Positions 34,151 to 45,619 of a stretch of DNA of 64,000 nt are shown here, in pieces (the stretch's first letter is position 1; each line of letters opens with the position of its first letter). This DNA comes from Maratus speciosus. Lineage: Eukaryota > Arthropoda > Arachnida > Araneae > Salticidae. The notes beneath the pieces are model-generated. The model ran no database searches. It was not told the DNA's origin and was given only the letters and a program-made list of their open reading frames with translations. The stretch is from positions 99,963,307 to 100,027,306 of the forward strand of contig OZ010800.1 of assembly GCA_963932465.1 (NCBI GenBank), written 5' to 3'. A program made the translations under genes and the position numbers.

Positions 34151-35310
34151 TACAGGGTGCAAAGGAAAGTCCTTTTAATCTGAAAATACTTGTGAACGGA
34201 GAAAGTTACAGCTATGCAAGTGAGTTAATTATATAGTAAAGCGACTAAGCCCGATTTAATGAAAACGACAGCAGCGCCCCTAGTGGTGAAATTTGGAAGA
34301 TAGCTACTGCAAATCGAAAACGAAAAGAGATAGAGCAAAATTCCCAGTTAGAAACTTTTAGAGCATCAATTAATTAATAGAATACGATATTTGACTTACA
34401 TGGATAAGATAAATCTTGGTCTGTTTACACAAAAATGTCCGAAATCGATGCACTTCATTTTGTGTAAACATTTGAAAGGATTAGTCAGAAGTATGAAGAA
34501 ATACGCACAATTTATGCTATATATATGTACTTATCTCAATACATTTTGATAACATCAAACACACACAATAAAAGACAAACTGACTCACAGTGATAAAAAG
34601 TTAATATTCAGTATGTTCGAAAAGTTCGCTATTGCTCACGATACACTTTTTTATTCGTGAGAGTAATTCTGCATGCACATTTCTCAGAATGGAACCTCTA
34701 TTGCAAGCCTCTTCAATACGACGACATAGATTTAACCCTTTCAAGGGCGGTGGTTAGATGGTCTAGCCATCTAATTTTAATTCCAAAACCAACAAATGGC
34801 ACCAAGAATATTTTAATAAAATTTTGGTTTTGTAATGAAAGTGCATATTAGTGGGTTTTTGTTTTCTGAAAAATTAGTTTGAATATTCTGGTGTCAGTCA
34901 ATTACTTCATCAGTTTATGAACAGAATTCTTCTGGCCCTGAAAGGGTTATTCTAAAATTTTAAATGCATTGGAAATTTAATCTTTACAGACATTACAGCA
35001 CAGTACAAACTGCTTATCGATTTCGGACATATTTGAGTATGCAGGCGACGATTTATATTATCCGTGTGCACCAAATGTCGTTTCGTTCTAATTGATGCTC
35101 TAAAACTTTCTAATTGGAAAATTTGCTCTACCTGTTTTTGTTTTCAATTTGCAATGGCTATCTTCCAAATTTCGCCACTAGGGGTGCTGCTGTCGTTTGC
35201 ATTAGGTCGGGCGTGGTCAATTTACTGTACCTTTACCTCGCTTGTATAGCTGTAGCTCTCTCCGTTCGCAAGTATTTTTAGGTTAAAGGGACTTTCCTTT
35301 GCACCCTGTA
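34151..35310. mobile_element. TA-target DNA element with ~310-bp TIRs, nested in element B
   Basis: Starts TACAGGGTGCAAAGGAAAGT and ends with the inverse, flanked by TA (34149-34150 and 35311-35312). Inverted arms continue for about 310 bp at both ends; AATACTTG, AACGGAGA and CCCCTAGTGG, for example, recur inverted. There is no transposase frame. TA duplication suggests the Tc1/mariner group (inference). It encloses a smaller element at 34733-34949. Confidence 0.8.
34733..34949. mobile_element. 217-bp miniature inverted-repeat element nested in the TA element
   Basis: Ends TAACCCTTTCAAGGGC and GGCCCTGAAAGGGTTA (near-perfect inverted). It contains GGTGTCAGTCAA near 34894. The foldback at 40005-40202 shares both the CCCTGAAAGG end and the GGTGTCAGTCA segment, so both seem to be one family. 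Confidence 0.6.
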
Positions 35311-35312
35311 TA

Positions 35313-36865
35313 CTATACAGCTCTACCCAACCCTGCGTTGTATACTTTTTACAAAGTCTTAGTATTCTTTTAGCAAAGGTATTTTTTTAATAATACACTT
35401 ACTAATTCATATATTGTTGTAAGGAACCCTCTGTGCGCGAGTAATACTCGGACTTGACTGCTTATTTTCTTATGCCATGTATTGTGAAGCTACGTGTACA
35501 ACCAAAAGACACTGTTGTATGTATGTTGCTTACAATGGATCTTTCACAACATTATGGCTGGCCTATGACTGTTTGCTTTGATCTCTTGTGAAAAATATTT
35601 TGTATCACTTTACACTCTTTTCGTGACACTTTATAAACTTACGTTATTTACATTACATTTACTTATTATTTACATTTTTATTTTTTTAGCATTCACTAAC
35701 GTAAGATCTAATTTACATTATTTTGTTCTTTTAAAGTTGCATCTTATTTAACACTGATAACTAACGCATTTAATAATTGCAGATTTTTTCTCTCATATAA
35801 CTTGATAACATTATCGTTTAAGTCAACCAGTTAGTTACTTTTTAATTATATGTCTTGTGCATTATTTAACCTGATTGTGACTTTTATTTTTTTTGTCTCT
35901 CTTCACTCTAGGATTGTCTACACCCTTTTTTTTTATTTGATATACATATGCCATATATCTATTTTTTTTTACTTTTTTAATTTACCCCTTCGATTTTTTG
36001 TTCCCGTTCAAAATTACTGCCCTAAGGGTCCAAACTCCATTGTTTTGAGAGACAAACCCCTTTGAATTGGACTTCCAATTCACAAAAAATCAGTTTTTGC
36101 TTGTAAATCGACGTGTGCTTCTTTTGAGGACCGCTAGTGTCTTCGGAGGAGCAGGGATTCATATAAGCGGGCGCTGTATGAGTCTCAAAACTTCCTCCTC
36201 ATCTAAGGCCGGAGCCCTAAGCCGACGCTATAATACTTGTGGTCTACACAAGATTCAGGTGACACACTTTTATGGGCGTGCTCCATGCACCTATTTTTTG
36301 TCATCCTATGCTGCGTGCATAAACATTATAATTTTTTTTATAATCATTGTTCAATTTCTTTTAAATCATATTACAATTGCATTTTGGTTACAAATACACA
36401 TATTTCATTTACTACCATATACTCATTACTTCTAGTGTTTCATTTGAGTTTATATATTATATGTTCTTATTGTTAGTACTTGTGTTTATGATGCAAAATG
36501 ATCTTAATCAGGATTACCATTTTGATGAAAAGCAGCAACTGGAATAGTTATATGCTGCTTAAATTTTGCTGTCAATGTCGACTCCGATTTAAAAAAAAAA
36601 ACATGGTACAAAATTTTTTGTTAAGATGTATATCCATAAAGTCAAATAAGAAAATATGAATTCATAAAATCTCTTACGAGTGGTGAACTATTGATTAAAG
36701 AGATTTTTGTTCTTGACAGCAACTTCTCATAAAAAAAATTTCTTTTTTGCAAATATAGTTATATAGTTATATGTGTAATGCATCATTTATGTGTGCCCAT
36801 GCACACGGGTCGACAAAAGTTTTTTTTTTTTTTTTTTTTTTTTTTTCGGTGTCCCAGGCGATATA
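35313..36865 (+). other. 3' non-coding part of element B
   Basis: No pol remains. The block at about 36205-36330 contains AAGGCCGGAGCCCTAAGCCG, ACACTTTTATGGGCG and CTGCGTGCATAAAC. It matches in order and spacing the block at 14610-14750 in element A. A poly-T run lies at 36821-36846. No polypurine tract directly precedes the right LTR. Confidence 0.5.
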
Positions 36866-37907
36866 TATAACGACTATTCTGTTATATATGTTTTCGTTCC
36901 ATCCCCTCCCCCCTGCAAATTCACTTAAAATTCTGTTTAATACTTGATTTATTTTGTGCACTATAGTCACACAGTACAGCCCCTAAATTAAATTTAACAT
37001 TTAAAAACTACATAGTTTGTATAAATTGCCATTCACATTTAAATTAATTTATTGTAGTTACTCATTTCTTTAATAAAATAAGATCAGTGACTCAGTCATC
37101 AATCCTACTTTCAGATATTTTCTCACATATGATTTAACCTTGTAGAAAAACCTTACTCCTATCAGGTCATAACAAAAGCATTTTAACTTCTTTCACATCC
37201 TTATTTGGTCAAGAATATAACTCATCATTAAAATCACTTAACATGTAATCTATTCGTTAGATTTATTTTCGCACTGCACTTTAACATTCAGACCGTTATT
37301 GTCATACGTATGTGAATGCTGCATTTTTATGGCAATGCACGTTGCTAATCTTTGCCCTCGCATCTGTTTTAGAAAATACATTCTCATGCCTTTGTTTCGT
37401 TTGACGACTCTCTCGGTTTTTCACCCATGGTCCTTATCCACTAAGATTTTTTCTGTTTTTACTTAATCGCATTAGTATCAATGTACAGTGAATCTTTCTT
37501 TTCCCAGAACACAGGACTCTGGTGACGTCAAAATATACTCCCCTATACAATTCAAATATGTATTTAAGTTCATCGCATGTATTTGGCAATTTTTTTTACC
37601 AGCCAATGTTTTGTGTGTCCGTGGTGCATGGCGCAAACACTTGTAGATTGGCGATATTGCATCTAGCCAAGCACGTGGATTGTATTCACGTAATCAACCC
37701 ATTTTTCCCCTGATGCTTTCCTCGTGATGTTGCTTTAAGAATAGGCTTATTATATCCCCTTCTTGTACCTCTCACTCTCGGCTTTTCAGGACTTAATAAA
37801 AATCAACATCGTCGTAATATACTGGAGTTTTTTTTTATTCCGTACATGGATACCATTTTTCCACTTTACGTGACATAATGCGGCGTTTTAAAGAACAAAC
37901 ATCTTCA
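36866..37907 (+). repeat. right (3') LTR of element B
   Basis: 1,042 bp, clearly homologous along its whole length to 28257-29305 but with many substitutions and small indels, so element B is older than A and C. First base pair mutated to TA. Confidence 0.75.
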
Positions 37908-38200
37908 TAAATCCCCCCCCCCATAAAATTATGTTTCTCCCTTAATTTCCCCCCTACTCACAGAATTACAAATCTTCAAACGTTTTTAATTTTTAAAACG
38001 TTCTTTACTCTATTTCTCCCCCGGTCTTTCCTACCATGCTAAACTTAGTCTTCAAAACAGTAATTTTTCTTTCTGGACCATTTGTGAGTCGATAAATAAC
38101 TAATCACCCTCTCCCTCCCGCCATAAAAATAAAAAATAAAATTACCTTTTCACCTTCTTCTTAAACTTACAAAGTTTAAAATCTTTTAACTTTACAATTT
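37908..38200. repeat. C-rich degenerate tandem repeat (right part of split array)
   Basis: About two further units of the pattern seen at 27470-28256: poly-C tract, AAATCTTCAAA-type block, GATAAATAACTAATCACC block. A more diverged unit may recur near 38870-39060. Confidence 0.6.
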
Positions 38201-39904
38201 TTCTTCAACACCAGTGTTTTCAGGGGATAAAACGTTAACATTTCGGGCAAAGACATCTGGTTTGTCTAATTTTTTTATTATTATTTTGGGTAATTGGTAG
38301 AGATGCGACACCGCAAAAAGAAAAAAAGATGGCCACGTGAGCACAATTGCTCATAACTCAATAAATAATTTATTTATTAAAAAATAAAAATCTCATTTTG
38401 ATTCAAAATCCCTTCAGCAATCAGATCTGTTAGTTTTATGTCTTTACGTATAAAAATGATTAAGAAAATTTGTCATAAAGATATTTTGGGTAACTGGTAG
38501 AGTTCTTAAACTCAAATTTCTGCACATCAACAAGATTGCAAGACTACTGATTATTTGATGAACAAGTATTTACATGTTGCGTACTTAAAGTTGTTAAGTG
38601 AAATTTGCCATTTATATATATCTCTTCTTTTTTTTAACTCACTGTTTATATTAATAATTGATTAATTTATGAAACCCTCCTAAAATATTTAATATATATA
38701 TATATATATATATAAACAAATTATTCCGTATTATAATTTTCTGAATCTGTAAAATAATAGTAATAATAATAATAATAAACTGTTTAACCTATTTATGAAT
38801 TTTTTAGAGAATTACAAAGGTGCAGAAAGACTTAAAATTGCATAAGCATTCCTTAAATAAAAATAATTCTCATAAAATTCCGCTTCCCGATTTTCTCCTT
38901 CTTCTCAATAAACAGTTTGATATTTAAAACAGTTTTTAATTTAAATAAAATATATCCTACATGTTTTATAGTAAAAATAAATCAAGAAATCTAACCCCCT
39001 CCCCCCACACCGCAAACGAAAGTAAGAAAAATCTGTTCCTCTCCAACATATGAAGTTGAGAATTATTTTTTTTTTTTTTGCTCTATTTTTGACCTTGTAG
39101 TGACAAAAAATAAATTATTAATGGGATTAATAAGAAAATAAATAATTCAAAATCTCGTAAATATTGATCAATAACTCTCAAAAGTTTGAAAAAATTTAAG
39201 AGTATAAATAATTTTTGTCTCTTATGTATATTTATACACTTGCGTAAATATTATAAACATAAATAAGTAATTAAATTTATAAAGAATCGCAATCGTCAGT
39301 CATTTTTAATCGTTTTAACAGTCTTTTAAATTTGGCGCTTTCATAAATCCCGCCATTATCTCGACGACAGTTGATTATTCACTTTCTTCTTTTTGTATTT
39401 AATTTTGGAAATTTTAACATCCGGTGTCCTTTTCTAGAATGGTTTCAACAATTCATCGCAAAGCAACCTCCCATCATAAATTTCGTAACTAATTATAACG
39501 TGCAATTAATAAAAAATAACTGTCTAAATGTAGCACCGTTGCTCTGAATTTACATGGAAGTGAATGGGCGCTGTGTACATATGGCAAACCCCAAAGGCAC
39601 TTCAATGGCGGAGGCTTCAGCTCGTATCTCTAGTAGCCCTAGTCTTAAATAGGAGAAATTACGTCACATTTACGTCACATTACACTTATTACGTAAAATG
39701 AACAAAAAATAATATTGCAAAATACATTAAATTTAAAATTTGCACGAGACATTTATTTGATATTTGAAGATGATCATTTCAACTATTTTTATTAGGTTAG
39801 CGCAAATAATATTTCATTTCTAACAAAATTATTTTCACGTGAAAAAGAGAAAGAAAAGTTTGGTAAAATTACGTCAGATTAAAAATGGTACAATTAAAGT
39901 GTCA

Positions 39905-39945
<41 letters not shown>

Positions 39946-40004
39946 CTTTTCGCTTTGCTAAAAAATACCGGGAGACAAAGTCTCCCGAAACTATTCTTAC
40001 TCCC
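38201..40004. other. AT-rich DNA with simple repeats
   Basis: (AT)n at about 38690-38714 and 39910-39943, and (TAA)n at about 38757-38778. A GC-richer patch at 39535-39640 has no recognisable frame. No gene seen. Confidence 0.45.
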
Positions 40005-40202
40005 GAAAGTCAAAGACTATTCCATAGCTAAATTGTTGAAATTAATGATTGACACCGGAATTTTGGTTAAAAAAAATTCGGTTTATTATGTGTGTGAAAT
40101 ATAGCTTTTCCTTATTTACAAATAAGTTTGTTTTCAAATTCCGGTGTCAGTCATTAAATTCAACACTTTAGCAATGGAATTGCTTTGCCCCTGAAAGGAT
40201 TA
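40005..40202. mobile_element. ~200-bp foldback element inserted in Tc1-like transposase
   Basis: Inverted arms at about 40008-40064 and 40136-40190: TTGTTGAAATTAATGATTGA and GACACCGGAATT on the left, with the inverse on the right. The right end CCCTGAAAGGATTA lies where the transposase reading is lost. Confidence 0.6.
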
Positions 40203-40617
40203 TGCCGTTTTACAAATGCGACTCTAGCCTTCCTATTCTTAGTAGATAACAAAAGTGTTTTTGCTGGTCTTCTGACATGTAAACCATAGAGGTTTAGGCA
40301 TCGTTTGACTGATGAAACGTGTATGTCTATGCCGTAATTTTCTTTCAATTAATTTTTTATTATTACAGCGGACTTACGACAATCACCTGTAGACATCATT
40401 TTTAGAATACAGTCAACATTGCAAGTTGTTTTTTTTGGATGGCCACTTTGAGGCTTATTTTCGATGTATTTCTGTTTAGTAAAAACTTTACTCCATGTAA
40501 TAACAAGTTGACGAGACCCATTAAAAGAACGAGCTAATTCTGCTTGCAGTCTACCTTTCTTAAGTGCATTTACAGCGGCTTTTCTAGAATCACTTCAATA
40601 TTTTTACATTTCGGCAT
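40203..40617 (-). pseudogene. Tc1-like transposase, DNA-binding half only
   Basis: Minus-strand reading from an ATG at 40617, with a frame shift soon after, then GRLQAELARSFNGSRQLV and YIENKPQSGHPKK: the first helix-turn-helix and linker. A stop follows at about 40346. The last piece reads IDIHVSSVKRCLNLYGLHVR, then RPAKTLLLSTKNRKARVAF, a clear match to the second helix-turn-helix (HTH_Tc3_2-type) of Tc1 transposases. The catalytic DD34E domain is absent, cut off by the foldback element at about 40202. Confidence 0.85.
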
Positions 40618-40902
40618 TTAAAAATAATCACAATAAGTCGATATAAACACTAATCGAAGCACTGACACCTTCAACAATTAAATGCAAACTAATTATCAAA
40701 ATACTTTTGAGCTAAGGAGGAGCCATATTTCTTCGGTGGCGCCGAATGTAAACAAACATGTTGAAACTTGATACATTTGAATAACTACAATCATAGTGTT
40801 CTCAAAAATTCCAATTATAGGGACTATATTTTCTTTTACATTTTTATATTAAATAAAATAAGAGAGAATATAATGTTGTCAAAATACTTTTGAGCGCTAC
40901 TG
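40618..40902 (-). repeat. 5' terminal region of the Tc1-like element with inner and outer direct repeats
   Basis: The outer end reads (minus) CAGTAGCGCTCAAAAGTATT, next to TA at 40903-40904. A second copy of CTCAAAAGTATTTTGA lies inside at about 40694-40712. Paired outer and inner repeats (IR/DR arrangement) are known in Tc1-like elements. Confidence 0.7.
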
Positions 40903-40959
40903 TACTTTCTAAAGTTTAAGATAAAACTTCGGTTGTTAAGGGTCAAATTTTTTAGTTGA

Positions 40960-42545
40960 TGATTTATAGTAGAATGCAATATACTAAAACTATCCCTGAA
41001 AAAATTAACTAATATTTTAAAAGGCTAATCATTCAGAATGTCGTTCAACTGATTAGTAACTTTTCAGCTAACTGTATAACAAAACATATAGAACAAAATT
41101 GAATATACTAAAACAATTATAGAAAAATGCGTGCATACTAACAGCGCAAATTACATCAAAATCTGTCCAGTAGAACTTTTTAAAAAGGCTAATATTTTAT
41201 AATTGGTCTCATCTGATTATTGAACTTTCTTCCATAATTTTATATATAACTGCCTGACCTAAATGCAATATACTAAAACCATCCGTGTAAAAGTATTCAA
41301 GGAACGATGGAAGTTCCAAGGAAGTCCATTAATAAAAATCTTTTTTAAAATACTAATCTTTCATAATCGGGTCACATGATTATAAAACTTTTCCCTATAA
41401 TTCTATGACTAAGCGACATAAAGCAATATGCTATACACTAAAACATTTCCTGAGAATCTGATAGTCGCATTGAAATCCATCCAGAAGATCTCAAGTTATA
41501 AGCAGCCGGAACGAAATTCCCATTTCCATTTTCTATACATAATAGACTATTTTGCATAGTTCGATTTGATATCTGTTAAATTCGCGCAATTTTGTTATTA
41601 AATATTACACGAAAACAAACAAGTACTGAATTATTTGCAGCGTTTTTGAGCAATTGAGTTAATCTTTTATAATTACGCGCACATTTAAAAAATATTCATG
41701 CTTGAGAATCACTTTAAAATCTATAAAAAATCTATTACGTGACATAAACTTTTCAAACAAATATTATTGAAAGTTTTTTTTTTTCTATTAGACGTTGGAG
41801 CAATCGAATGTGCGATGTTTAGAAGTTAAATTGTAGTAAAATCGAAATTTGTGATTGATTAGGTTGTTGTCACCAATAATATGATGTCAAAGTTACACAT
41901 AGACATATCTTTTCTTCATAATATTGCATTAAGAGCAAACGGGTTCATCTCTCGTAATGGTTTTGTTGGGCTGCACGCACATTAAAAAAAAAAATCCATG
42001 TTTGAAAATTACTTTCAAACCCATAAAAAAAAAAAAAAACTGAGATACAATTTTCAAATAAATTTCATTTGAAAGGAATTTTTGTTCTATTCGACAGCTT
42101 AAAAATTTAAATTGTGTGCTGTGTAGAACTTAAGAAAAATTGCTGTAAAGGAATAATTTGTCTGTTAGGCCGTTGCCATCAACAGTTTGAAGTCAGCGTT
42201 ACTCACTGGCATATTTTTACTTTATAATGTAGATATACGCCATACAAACGAGAATTTCACTATATGATATGTCATTTGGTGGATTTGTTTTTCGTATTGT
42301 CAGAAAATTACAAATTTTTCTGTTACACCAGCCGAAGAAAACGGGCATTGTGATATTAAAGCTCAGACATTTTATTATGGCGGTGAGGCAACATCGTACG
42401 CTTTCTAATTGTCGTTTTAATGATTTGTGGAAGGAAATGCACAAATCTCAGTTATTCTGATTACTATAGTAGTTCAATTTAATTTATAATTTTACATGGT
42501 AGTTCTTGTAATTGACACGGGCGAAGCTGGGTAGTTCTGCTTGTA
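40960..42545. repeat. diverged tandem repeats, possible Helitron-like 3' end
   Basis: Units of about 150 bp with (A)ATGCAATATACTAAAAC start near 40973, 41102, 41263 and 41422. Two diverged copies of a ~305-bp unit follow (41680-41940 and 41985-42235), each with TGTCACC/TGCCATCAA...GATGTCAAAG/GAAGTCAGCG and CATATCTTTTCTT-like order. The stretch ends with GACACGGGCGAAGCTGGGTA and CTTGT at 42513-42545. That resembles the hairpin plus CTAGT end of arthropod Helitron-like repeats. This is inference; no Rep/helicase is present. Confidence 0.4.
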
Positions 42546-43501
42546 AGTAATACATATTGTATAAAATTTGAAAGTGAAGAGATGTATTCATATATCACTA
42601 TAATTCAAGTCAATCTTTAAGTAATTATAAGACCAAATACTACAAGACTTTGATTTCAAATGAGGAAAATTAAAACATAACACTATAATAAATAAATTTT
42701 AAAATGAATTTGAATAAAATATGAACAATAAAAATATTTCATTAACATATTAAAATTCAGTTATAACTGTTATTTATATAAAATTTTATATATTTTGATC
42801 GATGTACTCTGATCAAATTTTTTTTTTTTTTTGACAGTTCAAAATGAATGACTATTTTAAGTGTATCCTTCTTCTCTATAAATCACACAGGCAACGAAAC
42901 AAGCGAAACATTTTTTTTTTTTTCAGTTTCAATTAAAAGATTTGAGAGGGTTTTTTTTTTTAATTCCACGAAGAAAAATAAACTCAAAAGTATTTTAAAA
43001 TTATTTAAAAGTCGTCTTATACTTTTTTGCGTGTTTGAAGATATTTTAAACAAAAAAGACATCAAAAAGGCGTGTCAGAAAAAGGAAATTTGACATTCTT
43101 CTTTAAAAAAAGAAATTTTCTTGCGCTTTCAGACACCTGCTTATATAAGAAAGGAAGTTGATTTTATTTAAGTAATTCATTGTAGGCAGTGAACATATTG
43201 AATTTTTTAAAAATTAATATTGTCGCTTATGTCTCTAAGTATGCTAAATTGGAATGAATTTTAGATTTTGTTAGTTGTACATTGTTCATGATAAAACAGA
43301 GTTACGGATAGGAAAATTAGCACGGTAATTTTGAAATACGTGCTTTAATTTTAATTTATATAATGTCATGCGTCATTATTTTGATAAGATAATAAAATTT
43401 AATTTTTTTCCAATGATAAGCTAAAATATTTTTTTGCAATTTAAAACCACATAATTCTTTTTATTATCATGCTGTGAAATATAATAGCTCGAAAAATGTG
43501 G
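42546..43501. other. AT-rich DNA, no gene seen
   Basis: Only homopolymer runs (poly-T at about 42819-42833 and 42910-42924) and low-complexity sequence. An 81-codon plus-strand frame is compositionally simple and unsupported. Confidence 0.45.
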
Positions 43502-43722
43502 TTAACCCATTAAGCGCCATTGCTCCCATTTTGGTAACATTACTTTGGGATTTTTTTCTAAAATGTGTATTTTATATATTGTCAAAAAATTTATGTTATT
43601 TGTATTTTGAATATATGAGATGACTTCTGTAATTTTTTGAAAAAGTTTCATTTGCATTTTCTATTTTTTAAAACTTGTTTAAAAAGACGAAATTTAGCTT
43701 TTTGACCGCTTTCGCAAGAAAA

Positions 43723-43760
<38 letters not shown>

Positions 43761-44146
43761 ACTAATAAAAATTACATTTTTTATTTAAAATATGTTTATA
43801 ACTATCTATTGTCTAATACTGCTTAAATGCGTAGTTAATAAGTATAATAGATTGGTCATAATTCATGAAAGAACGAGTTGGTCCCGTAACGGAAGCAATG
43901 GCGCTTTCGTTAGTTTTCAAGTCCAGACGGAAAGTGCGAAATTAGGAGGACCCAATACGGTGCTGTTATTATGAGCGTGAAAACAGTCTGTATAGAAGCT
44001 TTAGAAAGGCTTTTTTTCATTCCTAGTAAACTTTTCTTGGAAGTGTTACTCTTAAAATCTGTTTCTTACTTTATTAGATGTCTTCTTTTTGCTAAAACAT
44101 ATACTTTAGCAGGCTTTTTTATTTGTATTTCGATTTTAAGGAGAAT

Positions 44147-44284
44147 ATGCCTGTGAAATGTTTAACTGTGTCTGAAGCGTTGGATTATTTAGAACAAGTA
44201 GGATCACAGGACCTGACTAGCAAGTTTCTGTGTCCAGGACACTTCCCATTCTTCGTTCCCTCTTTAGCTTGGTTGATTTACTGA
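44147..44284 (+). pseudogene. piggyBac-like transposase N-terminus, fragment 1
   Basis: ATG at 44147, reading MPVKCLTVSEALDYLEQVGS and stopping at 44284. A short leader with Ser-x-x-Glu-Ala-Leu-x-x-Leu is usual for piggyBac-derived proteins. The following 200 bp do not read through; an intron is possible but not shown. Confidence 0.5.
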
Positions 44285-44502
44285 TACAAGTTTTTTTTTT
44301 ACATGTTACACACTTATTCTTCATCTTTTCATCGCATTAATATCTCAAAAATCACATTTTTTCACAATTATGACTTTTTTAATGGAACTTTAGATGAAAT
44401 TATGAAAAAATTTGTGCCCTTCAGGAATTTTGTACCCAGGGCATGGGCCCTAAGTGTCCTTGCGATAGTCAGAGCCTGTAGATTCAGATTATTATTAGCA
44501 TG

Positions 44503-44545
44503 ATCCGGAAATCGTTTGTTTGCCACCTGAACCCGGAATAGTAAC
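44503..44545 (+). pseudogene. piggyBac-like transposase acidic region, part left of LTR element C
   Basis: The frame reads Asp-Pro-Glu-Ile-Val-Cys-Leu-Pro-Pro-Glu-Pro-Gly-Ile-Val and stops at the insertion point. Ile-x-x-Leu-Pro-Pro-Glu/Asp followed by an acidic stretch is typical of the region preceding the piggyBac catalytic core. It continues in the same frame at 54156. Confidence 0.6.
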
Positions 44546-45619
44546 TGTCGTGTTGGAATTAATGCTGATTGGTTGGCTAAGCCAGCACCAATTGTTAAAG
44601 GTTGATAATTGAAAATCAACTTGAAAAGTAAGACATGCATTCATAGAATACGATGGATGGTTGGTTGGATAAGGTCAGAGTTAATTCAAGCTTGACTTGA
44701 AAAACTAATCTGAAAGGGTTTAAAGTTGCAATGTTTTAATTAAACTTAATGGCGCTTTACTCCAACCTAAAGGAAATTTCAGTTACAAGAGTCCAATAAA
44801 ATCTTGCGTATAGTAGATCCGAGACATTGCGTTGTGTTTTCTTAAAAAAATATATATCCAGTGGCAATAACTAGGTTACTGGGAAGTTTTACTTCCATGA
44901 ACTTGTGTTGTGACGATCGATAAAAACAAAATGACTGGACATTCAAAGTTCATTCGAACATTCATATTTATTGAAGTTTTAATAATCCAGTATGTATGTT
45001 AGGCATTGTGGTAGGACTAATTTACGAGAGACAAAATTCAAAATATATCGGCACCACTGCAGCTGAATGAAAAGGCAACAAAAAAAACTATACAACGATA
45101 CTTTAAAAAACGTTCAACATATCATCTTTCCCATAGTCATCTTCATTGTCAGTGAGTGTCCATCATGCACAGCGACCTCCAAACGTATATTCTGAAGATA
45201 TCAGGGAGTGGAAACACATCTCATGCTGCAAGAATCCGCTTCCTTTTTGCTCCAACTTTCTTTTCCCCATCACAAGCGAAACCCGCTGATTATAAGCACG
45301 GCAAGGGTTGCCAACACAAAAAGGCAAACCGCCACAACGCGTGCCAAGGAATTAATGAAAAACCATGGAGAATACGGGAAACGCTAAACTCCGCGGGCTA
45401 ATACGCCAAACGTGGCAGACAGACAACGCGAAGTGAAAGTCAAAGTAGGCAAAACGGGAGATCGCAAGTATTGCGAAAGGAACGACTCACCCGGGCGATA
45501 ACTGGTAAGACCAAGGGGATTGGTGGACAAAAGGAATGCCTAGCTTGAGTTCAAACGAACTCAAGGCGCAAAACTGAATAATGGGGGAAAACCAAGGTAT
45601 CAAGGTCGTGATTACGACA
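44546..45619 (-). repeat. 3' LTR of element C
   Basis: 1,074 bp, TG...CA ends. AATAAA on the minus strand is at 44967-44972. An 81-codon plus-strand frame (45156-45401) occurs identically placed in both LTRs and is antisense to the element, so I do not call it a gene. Confidence 0.92.

Larger units (their letters stand above)
28257..37907 (+). mobile_element. Ty3/gypsy-type LTR element B, decayed
   Basis: Direct repeats of about 1.05 kb (28257-29305 and 36866-37907) bound a leader (29306-31545), broken gag, protease, the start of RT, a nested DNA element and a 3' non-coding part. TG...CA limits are inferred by aligning the ends with element A; the right LTR starts TA instead of TG. I found no target duplication (ACTAC before, TAAAT after), so either a flank has mutated or rearrangement occurred. 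Pol downstream of the first RT motifs is deleted. Confidence 0.75.

Noticed and set aside
45156..45401. 81-aa protein, repeated at 53692-53937
   Set aside because: Antisense to element C and lies in its LTRs; identical placement follows from LTR duplication.
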